Position numbers and translations under genes: made by a program | In this document: piece by piece, positions 41,886 through 51,148 of the stretch | Numbering within the stretch: position 1 is the stretch's first letter | Layout: the number at the start of each line of letters is the position of its first letter | DNA from: Streptomyces caatingaensis | GTDB taxonomy: Bacteria; Actinomycetota; Actinomycetes; Streptomycetales; Streptomycetaceae | Direction: 5' to 3' | Assembly: GCF_001187435.1 (NCBI RefSeq) | Contig: NZ_LFXA01000017.1 | Location: 868,001 to 932,000, forward strand | Length of the DNA: 64,000 nucleotides | Notes under the pieces: model-generated | Told to the model about the DNA's origin: nothing | The model's database searches: none | Seen by the model: the letters and a program-made list of their open reading frames with translations, nothing else

Positions 41886-42884
41886 ATGGCAACCCGTGCC
41901 GTCGCCCGTCGTCAGTCCGCTACCAAGGGCTCAGGCGAGGCAAGCAGTGTTCGCGCCTCGGCCGGGGAGATCGCCGATCGCGACCTGGTCGGCATGTACC
42001 TGGACGAGATAGCGCGTACGCCCCTGCTCGACGCCGCCGAGGAGGTCGAGCTGTCGCAGGCCATCGAGGCGGGCGTCTACGCCCGGCAGATCCTGGACGG
42101 CCTGGAGTCCGGCGGCCCGGAGGACGCATCGCGCGAGGAGCTGGAGGCCATCGCCGCCGAGGGCGCCCGCGCCAAGGACGTCTTCATCAAGTCGAACCTG
42201 CGCCTCGTGGTCGCCGTCGCCCGTCGCTACCCGCGCAGCGGACTGCCCCTGCTGGACCTGATCCAGGAGGGCAACGCCGGTCTGGTGCGCGCGGTCGAGA
42301 AGTTCGACTACACCAAGGGGTTCAAGTTCTCGACGTACGCGACCTGGTGGATCCGCCAGGCGATCACCCGCTCGATCGCCGACCAGTCGCGCACGATCCG
42401 TCTCCCCGTCCACCTCGTCGAGGAGCTCGGCCGCATCCGCCGGGTCCAGCGCGAGTTCAACCGGGAGAACGGCCGCGACCCCGAGCACGCGGAGATCGCC
42501 GAGGAGCTCGGCACCACCACCGAGCGCGTCGGTGACGTGCTGGACTGGGCGCGCGACCCGGTCAGCCTCAACATGTCCGTGGACGACGAGGGCGAGACCC
42601 AGTTCGGCGACCTGCTGGAGGACACCTCCGCGGTCTCGCCGGAGCAGTCCGTCATCGCCCTGCTGCGCAGCGAGGAGCTGGAGAGCCTCATCGGCCGCCT
42701 CGACCAGCGCACGGCGTCGATCATCAAGGCGCGGTACGGCATCGAGGACGGGCGGGAGCGCACGCTCACCGAGGTCGGCAAGCAGCACGGGCTCACCCGC
42801 GAGCGGATCCGCCAGATAGAGAAGCACGCGCTGCTGGAGCTGAAGAAGATGGCCCACGCCACCGGCTTCGACGCGGCGGCGTGA
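41886..42884 (+). CDS. hrdD: RNA polymerase sigma factor HrdD (group 2 sigma-70)
   Basis: A 332-residue sigma-70 protein without the long acidic N-terminus of HrdB. Region 1.2 is DLVGMYLDEIARTPLL, 2.1-2.4 run FIKSNLRLVVAVARRY to FKFSTYATWWIRQAITRSIADQ, region 3 follows, and 4.2 is GLTRERIRQIEKHALLELKK. The N-terminal MATRAVARR and overall length match HrdD of Streptomyces as I know it. It is a non-essential alternative of the principal sigma family. ATG at 41886 follows AAGGGAG. A perfect hairpin terminator follows. Confidence 0.93.
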   Translation: MATRAVARRQSATKGSGEASSVRASAGEIADRDLVGMYLDEIARTPLLDAAEEVELSQAIEAGVYARQILDGLESGGPEDASREELEAIAAEGARAKDVFIKSNLRLVVAVARRYPRSGLPLLDLIQEGNAGLVRAVEKFDYTKGFKFSTYATWWIRQAITRSIADQSRTIRLPVHLVEELGRIRRVQREFNRENGRDPEHAEIAEELGTTTERVGDVLDWARDPVSLNMSVDDEGETQFGDLLEDTSAVSPEQSVIALLRSEELESLIGRLDQRTASIIKARYGIEDGRERTLTEVGKQHGLTRERIRQIEKHALLELKKMAHATGFDAAA

Positions 42885-42897
42885 GCCACCGGAGCGA

Positions 42898-42925
42898 GGG
42901 CTCCCGGCCGGGCGGCCGGGAGCCC
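42898..42925. terminator. Hairpin terminator after hrdD
   Basis: Perfect 13-bp arms GGGCTCCCGGCCG/CGGCCGGGAGCCC separated by GG, 13 bp after the hrdD stop and directly before the convergent WYL gene stop. It probably acts in both directions. Confidence 0.85.
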
Positions 42926-42932
42926 TTCGCCG

Positions 42933-43895
42933 TCACGCGTCCGCCGCCCGGCTGATCCGCGCGCCCAGCGCCCGTATGCGCTCGACCAGCTCCGGCGGCT
43001 CGTGCACCGTGAACTCGCAGTCCAGCATGGCCAGCCGGTAGGCCATCCACTCCGGCGGGTCGGAGACGTCCGCGTCCAGCCGGCAGCTGTCCTCGTCGAC
43101 CGCCACCGGCGTGCCCATGGTGGCGGGGAGGCGGGCCGCGACCGAGGCGGCGGGGGAGCGCAGCGTCACCACGACGCGGTAGGCGGGCCGGTCGCGGGAG
43201 AGGGAGCCCCTGACGAACGCCGCCGCGTTCTCGGCGGGCAGCTCGCGCGGCTCGAAGCGGGCCCCGGTGGGGAACGGCTCGCTCACCCGGTCCACCCGGA
43301 ACGTCCGCCAGTCGTCGCGGTCGATGTCGAACGCCACCAGGTACCACCGGCGTCCCGTGCTCACCAGGCTGTGCGGCTCCACCAGCCGCCGGGTTTCCGT
43401 GCCGTCCCCGGAGCGGTAGGCGAATCTCAGCCGTTCCCGGCCGGTGACGGCCGAGGCCATCGTGGTCAGGGTGCGCGGATCGACGCTGGCGCCGTCGCCC
43501 GAGGTCAGGGGCACGGTGGCGGCCTGAAGAGCGGTGACGCGGTGGCGCAGCCGGGACGGCAGCACCTGTTCGAGCTTGGCGAGGGCGCGGACGGACGCCT
43601 CCTCGATGCCCTCCACGGCGTGGCCCGCGCCCGCCCGCAGACCGACCGCGATGGCGACCGCCTCCTCGTCGTCCAGCACCAGCGGCGGCATCGCCGCGCC
43701 CGCGGCCAGCCGGTACCCGCCGACCGCTCCCATCGTTGCCTGTACGGGATATCCGAGGTCGCGGAGCCGTTCGACGTCCCGCCGGATCGTCCGGGTGCTC
43801 ACGCCGAGCCGCTCGGCGAGCTCGCTGCCCGGCCACTCGCGGGGGGTCTGGAGGAGGGAGAGCAGGTTCAGCAGCCGTACGGGTGTGTCGGTCAT
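42933..43895 (-). CDS. WYL-domain transcriptional regulator
   Basis: A 320-residue protein with an N-terminal DeoR-like winged helix (LLNLLSLLQTPREWPGSELAERLGVSTRTIRRDVERLRDLGYPV) and a WYL domain about 140-215 (RWYLVAFDIDRDDWRTFRVDRV), followed by a C-terminal extension. WYL domains bind ligands such as nucleic acid or nucleotides. It is divergent to an MFS exporter with a 94-bp gap, so it probably controls that exporter. Confidence 0.92.
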   Translation of the reverse strand: MTDTPVRLLNLLSLLQTPREWPGSELAERLGVSTRTIRRDVERLRDLGYPVQATMGAVGGYRLAAGAAMPPLVLDDEEAVAIAVGLRAGAGHAVEGIEEASVRALAKLEQVLPSRLRHRVTALQAATVPLTSGDGASVDPRTLTTMASAVTGRERLRFAYRSGDGTETRRLVEPHSLVSTGRRWYLVAFDIDRDDWRTFRVDRVSEPFPTGARFEPRELPAENAAAFVRGSLSRDRPAYRVVVTLRSPAASVAARLPATMGTPVAVDEDSCRLDADVSDPPEWMAYRLAMLDCEFTVHEPPELVERIRALGARISRAADA

Positions 43896-43989
43896 GCGCC
43901 CAGCCTGCCAGGAATGTAGGACACCGTTTGACCTAGTGGCTGGATAACGTGGGGCACGCCTGGAAATCGACAGTGGAAGGCCCTGCCCC

Positions 43990-45495
43990 GTGAGCTCCGT
44001 GAGCACCGATCCGCCCCTCGACCGCCGCCGCTGGATCGCGCTGGCCGTCGTGCTGACCGCGTCCTTCATGGACCTCGTCGACGTGACGATCGTCAATATC
44101 GCCATGCCCAGCATCAGCAAGGACCTGGGCGCGTCGTTCAGCGTCCTCCAGTGGATCACCGAGGGCTACGCGCTGGCCTTCGCCGCCGGTCTGATCACCG
44201 GGGGCCGGCTGGGCGACATATTCGGCCGCCGGAGGATCTTCCTCATCGGCATGTCCGGCTTCACCCTCGCCTCGATGCTCTGCGGTGTCGCCGCCGACCC
44301 GCACGTGCTGGTCGCCTCCCGGATCCTGCAGGGCGGCACGGCCGCGCTGATGGTGCCGCAGGTGCTGGCCATCGTGCACTCCACCTTCCCCGCCCACGAG
44401 CGCGGCAAGGTCTTCGGCATGTTCGGCGCGATCGTCGGCCTCGGCGCGGTCTCCGGGCCGATCCTCGGCGCGCTGCTCACCGAGTGGAACCTCCTCGGCC
44501 TCGAATGGCGGCCGATCTTCCTCGTCAACCTGCCCGTCGGCATCGCCGGCCTGATCCTCGGCCGCCGCTTCATCGCGGAGTCGCGCAGCGCGGACGCGCT
44601 CAAGCTGGACCTGCCCGGCGTCGCCCTGGCCACGCTCGGCATCGTGATGTTCCTCTACCCGCTCACCCAGGGCCGCGAGCTGGGCTGGCCGCTGTGGGGC
44701 TGGCTGTCGATGGCCGGCAGCGCGGTGGTGCTCGCCCTGTTCGTCCGCTACGAGCGGCACAAGAAGGCGAAGGACGGCTCGCCGCTGGTCGAGCTGTCGC
44801 TGTTCTCCGTGAAGAGCTTCGCGGGCGGCATCGGGGTGCAGCTGGCCTTCGGCATCGTCTGCGGCATCTTCTTCCTGTGCTGGACGCTGTACATGCAGCT
44901 CGGCCTGGGCTGGAGCCCGCTGCGCGCCGGTCTGACCGGCATCCCGTTCTCGCTCGCGGTCTCCGTGGCCGCCGGCATGTCCGTGCAGAAGCTCGTCCCG
45001 CGCTTCGGCCGGAAGGTCCTCCAGGCCGGGGCGCTGGTCATGGCGGCCGGTGTGCTGACCTACATCTGGGAGGCCGGGCACTACGGCGCGGACATCCGGC
45101 CCTGGCAGATGGCCCTGCCGCTGGTCGTCATGGGCGCGGGCATGGGCCTGATCGTGGCGCCGCTCACCGAGGCGGTCATCGCCGAGGTGCCCCGCGAGCA
45201 CGCGGGCTCCGCGTCCGGCCTGATCAACACCGTGCAGCAGCTGGGCAACGCGGTCGGCCTCGGGCTGGTGTCCGTCGTCTTCTTCGGCGTGCTCGACGAG
45301 GGCGCGGTGGCGAAGGGACGGGCGGCGACGGCCTTCGCGGACGCCTTCCGGCACGCGATGTGGTGGGTCGCCGGGCTGCTCGGTGTCGTCCTCGCCCTGA
45401 TGTACGCGCTGCCGCGGCGCCCGAAGGCGGCCCCCGCGGAGGCGGAGGAGACGGCTCCGGCCGCCGAGCCGGCGGGCGAGCCGGTGGCCGCCTGA
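43990..45495 (+). CDS. MFS exporter, DHA2 type
   Basis: A 501-residue protein with about 14 hydrophobic segments and the motifs MDLVDVTIVNIAMPSI, GGRLGDIFGRRRIF and LQGGTAALMVPQVLAIV. It is a drug/proton antiporter of the EmrB/QacA type. GTG at 43990 is the start. The tail of about 30 residues is Ala/Glu/Pro-rich. It is divergent to the WYL regulator. Substrate unknown. Confidence 0.93.
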   Translation: MSSVSTDPPLDRRRWIALAVVLTASFMDLVDVTIVNIAMPSISKDLGASFSVLQWITEGYALAFAAGLITGGRLGDIFGRRRIFLIGMSGFTLASMLCGVAADPHVLVASRILQGGTAALMVPQVLAIVHSTFPAHERGKVFGMFGAIVGLGAVSGPILGALLTEWNLLGLEWRPIFLVNLPVGIAGLILGRRFIAESRSADALKLDLPGVALATLGIVMFLYPLTQGRELGWPLWGWLSMAGSAVVLALFVRYERHKKAKDGSPLVELSLFSVKSFAGGIGVQLAFGIVCGIFFLCWTLYMQLGLGWSPLRAGLTGIPFSLAVSVAAGMSVQKLVPRFGRKVLQAGALVMAAGVLTYIWEAGHYGADIRPWQMALPLVVMGAGMGLIVAPLTEAVIAEVPREHAGSASGLINTVQQLGNAVGLGLVSVVFFGVLDEGAVAKGRAATAFADAFRHAMWWVAGLLGVVLALMYALPRRPKAAPAEAEETAPAAEPAGEPVAA

Positions 45496-45556
45496 GCGGC
45501 GCGGCGCGGTACGGCGCGGCATCCGTCCGGATCCTCCGGGCGGGGCCGCGCCGTTC

Positions 45557-46147
45557 TCATATCCGCTGTTCCAGGCGGGACTTGGCGGCGGGCCACTCGT
45601 CGCGGAGCATCGAAAACCAGACGCTGTCCCGCCACGTGCCGTCCGGGCGCCGGACGTGGCGGCGGAACGTGCCCTCCTCGACGGCGCCGAGACGGGCGAC
45701 GGCGCGCCGCGAGCGCTCGTTCAGGTGGTCCGTCTTCCAGACGACGCGGCCCATGCCGAGCTCCTCGAACGCGTGGGTCAGCATGAGGAGTTTGCACTCG
45801 GGATTGACGGCGGAACCCCAGTGGGCGCGGCCGTACCACGTGCCGCCGATCTCCACCTGCTCGCCCTCGGCCGAGGCGGCGGCGTAGCAACTGACACCGA
45901 CGGCCCGGCCGGTGTCCCGGTGGACGACGGCGAACGGCACGAGCGACTCCTCGGCGAGGTGGCGCGCGACGATCGCGCCCATCTCCTCCTCGGTGCGCGG
46001 GGTGCGGTGCCGCGTCCACCGCCATACGTCCTCGTCGCCCCCGCCCGCCGCGAAGAGATCGGCGGTGTGGGACGGGACGAGGGGTTCGAGGCGGATGTGG
46101 CGTCCGGTGAGGGTGGTGGTGCGGGTGGGGAGGGTGGCGGTGATCAT
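45557..46147 (-). CDS. GNAT acetyltransferase, RimJ/RimL type
   Basis: A 196-residue GNAT-fold protein resembling ribosomal-protein N-acetyltransferases: HIRLEPLVPSH at the start, GVSCYAAASAEGEQVEIGGTWYGRAHWGSAVN in the centre and ELGMGRVVWKTDHLNERSRRAVARLGAVEEG at the acetyl-CoA site. Substrate unknown. It is convergent with the DHA2 exporter and followed by an independent peptidase gene. Confidence 0.88.
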   Translation of the reverse strand: MITATLPTRTTTLTGRHIRLEPLVPSHTADLFAAGGGDEDVWRWTRHRTPRTEEEMGAIVARHLAEESLVPFAVVHRDTGRAVGVSCYAAASAEGEQVEIGGTWYGRAHWGSAVNPECKLLMLTHAFEELGMGRVVWKTDHLNERSRRAVARLGAVEEGTFRRHVRRPDGTWRDSVWFSMLRDEWPAAKSRLEQRI

Positions 46148-46223
46148 GGCCGGACGGTAGCCCGGGGCCTCCCGGGTGGCAAGGGCCGGCCGCCATGGGG
46201 CCGTTGGCCCCTCCCGCGGGACC

Positions 46224-47354
46224 TCAGGCGTCCCCGTACAGGTCGCGGTACGACGGGAAGACTCCCCCGGGGCCGTCCACGCCCTCCGCGGCCAGAACTC
46301 CCTTCACCACGGCCCGCGTCAGGACGTCCGCCCCCGCCGCCAGGATGCCGTTCACCGCGCCCAGCGCGTAGTCCACCCCCTCCGGCAGGCCCTCCTCCGC
46401 GGGCAGCGGGCGCGTCCCCGTGGCGAGGGCGAACACCGTGTCGCCGTCGGTCAGCAGGTGCACCGGCCGCACCGCCCGGGCGAGGCCGTCGTGGGCCGTG
46501 CCGGCGAGCTTCTGCGCCTGGGCGCGGGTGAGGACGGCGTCCGTGGCCACGACGGCGATCGTCGTGTTGAGCGGCGGGCGGGACGACGCGGCCAGCCGCC
46601 GCCCGGACTCCGCGCGGGCCTCCGCGAGGGCGGCCGTCGCCGCGCGGTGCCGCTCCTCCGGCGGCACGGGCGTGCGCCGGTCCGCCCCGTACAGCACGCC
46701 CGTCTCCGGATCGACCACCGACCCCGCCGCGTTGACCACCGCGAGCGCCGCCACCGTCACCCCCGAGGGCAGGACGGCGCTCGCCGTGCCGACGCCGCCC
46801 TTGAGGCCGCCGGCCACGGCGCCCGTCCCCGCGCCCACGGTGCCCTGGGCGACGGGCGCGCCCGGCTCCGTCGCGGCCGCCGCCTCGGCCGCCGCCCGGC
46901 CGAGCGCCGCGTCCGGACGGGCCCGCCAGTCACCGCCCCGCCCGAGGTCGAACAGGGCTGCGGCCGGGACGACGGGCACCACCTGGGACGGGCCGGGCCC
47001 GACCCGCACCCCGCGGCCGGCCTCCTCCAGCCAGGCCATCACCCCGGACGCGGCGTCCAGGCCGAAGGCGCTGCCCCCGGTGAGCACCACCGCCTCGACG
47101 CGCTGGACGAGGTTGCGCGGGTCGAGCGCGTCCGTCTCCTTCGTCCCCGGGCCGCCGCCGCGCACGTCCACGGCGGCCACCGCCCCGCCGGGCTCGGTGA
47201 GGACCACCGTCGTCCCCGACAGGGCCCGCTCCCCGGTGAGGCGGGCGTGCCCCACCCGGAGCCCGGTCACGTCGGTGAGGGCGTCCCGGGGGCCGGTGGT
47301 GACGGTGTGCCGCCCCACGGCGGCGGATTCGTGTGCGCTGCCGGTCTCAGTCAT
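46224..47354 (-). CDS. P1-family (DmpA-like) aminopeptidase
   Basis: A 376-residue protein of the P1/DmpA family of N-terminal nucleophile hydrolases: GLRVGHARL at the start, GGSAFGLDAASGVMAWLEEAGRG, GTVGAGTGAVAGGLKGGVGTAS and TTIAVVATDAVLTRAQAQKLA. Members cleave themselves into two chains and remove N-terminal residues, including beta- and D-amino acids in some cases. The end SYRDLYGDA is the usual C-terminus. The cytoplasmic role is unknown. Confidence 0.88.
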   Translation of the reverse strand: MTETGSAHESAAVGRHTVTTGPRDALTDVTGLRVGHARLTGERALSGTTVVLTEPGGAVAAVDVRGGGPGTKETDALDPRNLVQRVEAVVLTGGSAFGLDAASGVMAWLEEAGRGVRVGPGPSQVVPVVPAAALFDLGRGGDWRARPDAALGRAAAEAAAATEPGAPVAQGTVGAGTGAVAGGLKGGVGTASAVLPSGVTVAALAVVNAAGSVVDPETGVLYGADRRTPVPPEERHRAATAALAEARAESGRRLAASSRPPLNTTIAVVATDAVLTRAQAQKLAGTAHDGLARAVRPVHLLTDGDTVFALATGTRPLPAEEGLPEGVDYALGAVNGILAAGADVLTRAVVKGVLAAEGVDGPGGVFPSYRDLYGDA

Positions 47355-47387
47355 GGCGCATGCGTATCACGGTGCCCCGCCGCGGAG

Positions 47388-48620
47388 TCAGGCCCCGGAC
47401 GCCGTCGGCCGTCCGCCCTCCGCCGCCCGGCGGTCCGCGGTATCGCTCCGCGCCGTCAGCGTGACGCCGACCGCGACCGTCACGGCCGCCACGCACCCGG
47501 CCGCGAGCACCGCCCAGCGCGCGGCGAACGTGCACGCCAGGACCAGCACCGCCGAGACCGGCAGCACCAACTGCTGGACCGGGCCGCGTTTTTGGTGCCG
47601 CGAGTGGATCAGCCACACCGTGAACATGAACAGCGCGGCGGCCACGGTGACCGTGGAGGCGGCCGCGAACGCCGAGACGTGCGCCTTGCCGGTGGCCTCC
47701 TCGATCGCCACCTCGATGCCCGCGCCGATGGCGGCGGCCGAGCCGAAGACCAGGTAGTGCCCGTAACCCCACAGGAACGCCTGCCTGTTGGAGATCAGGT
47801 GCAGATGGATCGGGACCGCGAAGTAGATCCAGTAGGCGGCGAAGATGATCAGGAGCCCGCCGGCCGCGATGGGCAGCAGCGTGCCGAGCGCCCGGTGCTC
47901 GTCCACCGCGGACTGGACGGCGACCGTGGCCGCCGAGACCGTCTCGCCGAGCACGATGATCGTGAACAGCCCGTACCGCTCGGCGATGTGGTGCGGATGC
48001 CAGCCGGTCGGCCGCCGGCGCTCGGCCCAGACGGGAACGGCCGTCTCGCAGAGCGCCATCCCCAGGAACAGCCACGGCTTGCCGCCGGGCAGGAGCAGCA
48101 GGCCCAGCCACCCGACCTGGCACAGGGCCACCCCCGCCGCGTACCGCAGCGCCGTCCGCCGCTCCGCGCCCTGTGTGGAGAGCGCCGCGCGCAGCCACTG
48201 GCCGACCATCGCCAGCCGCATCACCAGGTAGCCGAACCAGACCACCCGCCAGTCGCCGCTGTCGAAGGCGCGGGGCACGCCCGCCGCGAGCACCAGCACC
48301 CCGGCGATCTGGACCAGCGTCATCCCGCGGAACAGCACGTCGTCCGTGTCGTAGGCGGAGGAGAACCAGGTGAAGTTCATCCAGGCCCACCACACCGCGA
48401 AGAAGATCATCGCGTAGCCCTGGACGCCGTGCCCCGGATGCCCCTCCGCCAGCGCGTGCACCAGCTGCCGGCCCGCCTGGGCCACCGCGACCACGAAGCA
48501 CAGATCGAAGAAGAGCTCCAGCGGGGTGGCCGTACGGTGCTCCTCTTCGCGGCCGCGCGTGCTCATCCGGCGCAGCACGCCCTGGTGGCTGCGGAGCGGC
48601 CGGTGCGGCGTATCGCTCAT
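47388..48620 (-). CDS. Low temperature requirement A (LtrA) family membrane protein
   Basis: A 410-residue membrane protein with about 11 hydrophobic segments and the LtrA signatures ATPLELFFDLCFVVAVAQ and WHPHHIAERYGLFTIIVLGE. The family is widespread in actinomycetes and its transport or other function is unsettled. ATG at 48620 is chosen because the domain starts soon after and upstream codons are repeat-like low-complexity DNA. It is divergent to the small acidic protein at 48966. Confidence 0.88.
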   Translation of the reverse strand: MSDTPHRPLRSHQGVLRRMSTRGREEEHRTATPLELFFDLCFVVAVAQAGRQLVHALAEGHPGHGVQGYAMIFFAVWWAWMNFTWFSSAYDTDDVLFRGMTLVQIAGVLVLAAGVPRAFDSGDWRVVWFGYLVMRLAMVGQWLRAALSTQGAERRTALRYAAGVALCQVGWLGLLLLPGGKPWLFLGMALCETAVPVWAERRRPTGWHPHHIAERYGLFTIIVLGETVSAATVAVQSAVDEHRALGTLLPIAAGGLLIIFAAYWIYFAVPIHLHLISNRQAFLWGYGHYLVFGSAAAIGAGIEVAIEEATGKAHVSAFAAASTVTVAAALFMFTVWLIHSRHQKRGPVQQLVLPVSAVLVLACTFAARWAVLAAGCVAAVTVAVGVTLTARSDTADRRAAEGGRPTASGA

Positions 48621-48802
48621 GCGGCGATTGTCGCCTCGGGCACGGCCGGTCGCGACCGGGACGCCTCGCGCCTCGCGGCCTCGCGCCGGGCGGCCCGGTA
48701 CCCGGCAGCTCTGTGCCTGGCAGCTCCGCACCCCGACCCCCGGCGTTCGGCGGCTGTGTAGCCGGGGATGCCGCGCCCCGCGACCACGCGCCCCGCGACC
48801 CC

Positions 48803-48937
48803 GCGCCCGGCAGTTCTGTGCCCGGCAGTTCTGTGCCCGGCAGTTCTGTGCCCGGCGGTGCCGCGCCCGGCTGCCCCGCGCCCGGCTGCCCCGCACCCAG
48901 CAGCCCCGCACCCAGCAGCCCTGTGCCCGGCAGCTCC
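48803..48937. repeat. Nine degenerate 15-bp tandem repeats
   Basis: Units of the form GYGCCCGGCAGNNCY run without a break, preceded by more diverged copies from about 48776. The 15-bp period keeps all frames open, so the long reading frames here on both strands are artefacts. It fills the gap between ltrA and the small gene at 48966. Confidence 0.85.
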
Positions 48938-48965
48938 GCACCCCCCGGCCCCGTACCCTGGAGCC

Positions 48966-49127
48966 ATGAGCGCCACCCCCGAACCCAGGCCCGCCCTTGT
49001 CTTCGACGATCCGCTGGACCGCCCCTCCGCGGATGACACGGACCGTGGGTGGGGCGAGCGGCCGGTGGGCGGGGACGCCGGTGATCTGGCCCGTTTTCTG
49101 GACGAGAAGCCGCCGCACCACCTCTGA
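48966..49127 (+). CDS. Small acidic conserved protein of unknown function
   Basis: A 53-residue protein, MSATPEPRPALVFDDPLD then RPSADDTDRGWGERPV and a C-terminal DLARFLDEKPPHHL. I have seen similar short proteins beside mscL in Streptomyces, but no function is known to me. The same frame runs upstream through the 15-bp repeats to an ATG at 48768, which would add a Pro/Ala-rich repeat tail; the short form is preferred. It is convergent with mscL. Confidence 0.65.
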   Translation: MSATPEPRPALVFDDPLDRPSADDTDRGWGERPVGGDAGDLARFLDEKPPHHL

Positions 49128-49151
49128 GCCGGGCGGCGGCCGGCCGCGCGG

Positions 49152-49631
49152 CTAGCGCTGCGCGGGCACCGAGTCCGTGCCGGGGCCGCGCCGCTGCTCG
49201 AGCAGTGTGTCCCGGATCTGCGCCAGCAGCTCGATCTCCGTCGGCTGGGCCGGCTCGCTCTCCGCGGGGCGGCGGGCCGCCTGGCGCTCCTGCCAGCGCT
49301 TCATGGGAAGCAGCATGAGGAAGTAGACCACCGCCGCGGTGATCAGGAAGGTGAGCGAGGCGCTCACCACCGCACCCCACTGGATGAAGACGCCCTTCGT
49401 CACCTCCCCGGCCGCGTTCTTCGCGCACGGCCCCTTGAGGCAGGCGGCGTAACGGTCCAGGTCGGTGGTGCCGAAGGCGCCCACGATGGGGTTGATCACG
49501 CCCTTGACCACAGAGTTCACGATGTTGGTGAACGCCGCGCCGATGACAACGGCGACCGCGAGGTCGATCACGTTGCCCCGCATCAGGAACGCCTTGAAGC
49601 CCCCGAGGATCCCCGTCCTCTTCTCGCTCAC
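49152..49631 (-). CDS. mscL: Large-conductance mechanosensitive channel MscL
   Basis: A 159-residue protein: GGFKAFLMRGNVIDLAVAVVIGAAFTNIVNSVV is the conserved TM1 with the gate, TM2 is VVSASLTFLITAAVVYFLMLLPM, and the C-terminal helix is PTEIELLAQIRDTLLEQR. The periplasmic loop has two Cys. It forms pentamers in the cytoplasmic membrane and opens under turgor. GTG at 49631 follows GAGG; a longer frame to 49688 lacks a site. Confidence 0.95.
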   Translation of the reverse strand: MSEKRTGILGGFKAFLMRGNVIDLAVAVVIGAAFTNIVNSVVKGVINPIVGAFGTTDLDRYAACLKGPCAKNAAGEVTKGVFIQWGAVVSASLTFLITAAVVYFLMLLPMKRWQERQAARRPAESEPAQPTEIELLAQIRDTLLEQRRGPGTDSVPAQR

Positions 49632-49748
49632 CGAACAGCCTCTTTCTGCACTCGTCTGCACCGGAATTTCCGGAATGGCGGACTGCACACCCTACGAGAT
49701 GCTCCGGCCGGTGTGTCCAATCCGCGCACACGATCAGGGGAGGCCCGG

Positions 49749-49961
49749 TCAGCGAAGCCCCCAGCACGCCAGCAGCGCCGAACACGGGATCACCACCCCG
49801 GCCACGACCGCTACCCACCCGGCCGCCGCACCACGCCGGCGCCCGACGCGCACGGGCGCGAAGTGCGGCACCGCGCACGCCGGTGGCGGCGCCCAGGACG
49901 GGCGGGAACCGGGAGGGGGAGACGCTGCTGGGGAGGAGGGGGGAGAAGGAAGAGGGGACAT
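49749..49961 (-). pseudogene. Possible remnant of a SAF-domain protein N-terminus
   Basis: A 70-residue frame with a Pro-rich start, HFAPVRVGRRRGAAAGWVAVVAG and one hydrophobic segment ending ACWGLR. This resembles only the N-terminal anchor of SAF/CpaB-like proteins found near mscL in other Streptomyces; the domain itself is missing. A random frame is a real alternative. Confidence 0.25.
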
Positions 49962-50133
49962 GGCAGACCACCGCCCGTCGTGGGGAGTTCGGAGGAGACG
50001 CTCCCCACGATCCCGGGTCCGGCCGGCTCCCGCTGGAACCGGCCGGAATCTGTGGACGGCCGGCGGCTTGTGGAAAACCCGCTCATCCTCAGGGGTGAGT
50101 GATCAGCCCACGGTTGACGGACGAGGCGCCGCC

Positions 50134-51009
50134 TCAGGGCAGGGCGATCCCCAGCTCCAGCCCGTCGAGCGCCCCCGCGCACGGGCAGCCGCGGTCCTCG
50201 TTCCCCGGCAGCACGCCCACCACGTCGAAGAGCACCCCGCGCAGCCGCTCCACGTTCGCGGCGAAGACCCGCAGCACCTCCTCGTGCGTCACACCGTCCC
50301 CCGTCTCCGCGCCGGCGTCCAGATCCGTGACCAGGGCCAAGGACGTGTAGCGCAGGCCGAGTTCGCGGGCGAGCGCGGCTTCCGGGTGCCCGGTCATGCC
50401 GACCACCGCCCAGCCCTGGGCCGCGTGCCAGCGGGACTCCGCGCGGGTGGAGAAGCGCGGCCCCTCGACCACGACCATCGTCCCGCCGTCCACCGGCTCC
50501 CAGTCGCGCCCGCGCGCCGCCGCCAGCACCGCCGCGCGCCCGGCGGGGCAGTAGGGGTCGGCGAACGGCAGATGGACGACCTCCGGGACGGAGCCGTCCG
50601 GCAGCGGCTCGCCGTCGAAGAAGCTCTGCGCCCGCGTCTTCGTCCGGTCCACCAGCTGGTCGGGCACCAGGAGCGTCCCCGGCCCGTACTCCTCCCGCAG
50701 GCCGCCCACCGCGCACGGGCCCAGCACCTGGCGGACGCCCACCGAGCGCAGGGCCCACAGGTTGGCCCGGTAGTTGATGCGGTGCGGCGGCAGGTGGTGG
50801 CCGCGGCCGTGACGGGGGAGGAAGGCGACCCGGCGGCCCGCCACCTCGCCGAGGAAGAGGGAGTCGCTGGGCGACCCGTAGGGCGTCTCGACGGTGACCT
50901 CGGTCACGTCGTCGAGGAAGGCGTAGAACCCCGAGCCCCCGATGACGCCTATCTCCGCGCGCGGACCCGTCCCTTGGCCGAGAGCATCGGCCGTGCTCGT
51001 GTTGACCAT
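50134..51009 (-). CDS. mtnP: S-methyl-5'-thioadenosine phosphorylase
   Basis: A 291-residue member of the PNP/MTAP phosphorylase family: phosphate-binding IGVIGGSGFY and RHGRGHHLPPHRINYRANLWAL, GPCAVGGLREEYGPGTLLVPDQLVDRT, and VVVEGPRFSTRAESRW with GMTGHPEAALARELGL. It splits methylthioadenosine to adenine and 5-methylthioribose-1-phosphate in methionine salvage. The short substrate-site motifs do not exclude other 6-oxo or 6-aminopurine nucleosides. A 17-bp tandem repeat lies just upstream of its start. Confidence 0.92.
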   Translation of the reverse strand: MVNTSTADALGQGTGPRAEIGVIGGSGFYAFLDDVTEVTVETPYGSPSDSLFLGEVAGRRVAFLPRHGRGHHLPPHRINYRANLWALRSVGVRQVLGPCAVGGLREEYGPGTLLVPDQLVDRTKTRAQSFFDGEPLPDGSVPEVVHLPFADPYCPAGRAAVLAAARGRDWEPVDGGTMVVVEGPRFSTRAESRWHAAQGWAVVGMTGHPEAALARELGLRYTSLALVTDLDAGAETGDGVTHEEVLRVFAANVERLRGVLFDVVGVLPGNEDRGCPCAGALDGLELGIALP

Positions 51010-51050
51010 GGCGTCACCCTAGCCCCCGCCCCCGAAGCGCGATCAAGCCC

Positions 51051-51118
51051 CGGAGCCCGCCCGGGACCGGAGCCCGCCCGGGACCGGAGCCCGCCCGGGA
51101 GCGCAGCCCGCCCGGGAC
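51051..51118. repeat. Four 17-bp tandem repeats upstream of mtnP
   Basis: CGGAGCCCGCCCGGGAC is repeated four times with two single-base changes, between the mtnP start and the fmdB terminator. It occupies the place of the mtnP promoter and leader. Confidence 0.85.
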
Positions 51119-51148
51119 CGGAGGCGTCCGACACCGCCGGAGAACACG

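Noticed and set aside
48803-48937. CRISPR array
   Set aside because: The units are contiguous 15-mers without spacers and no cas gene is nearby.
51051-51118. CRISPR array
   Set aside because: 17-bp units without spacers.
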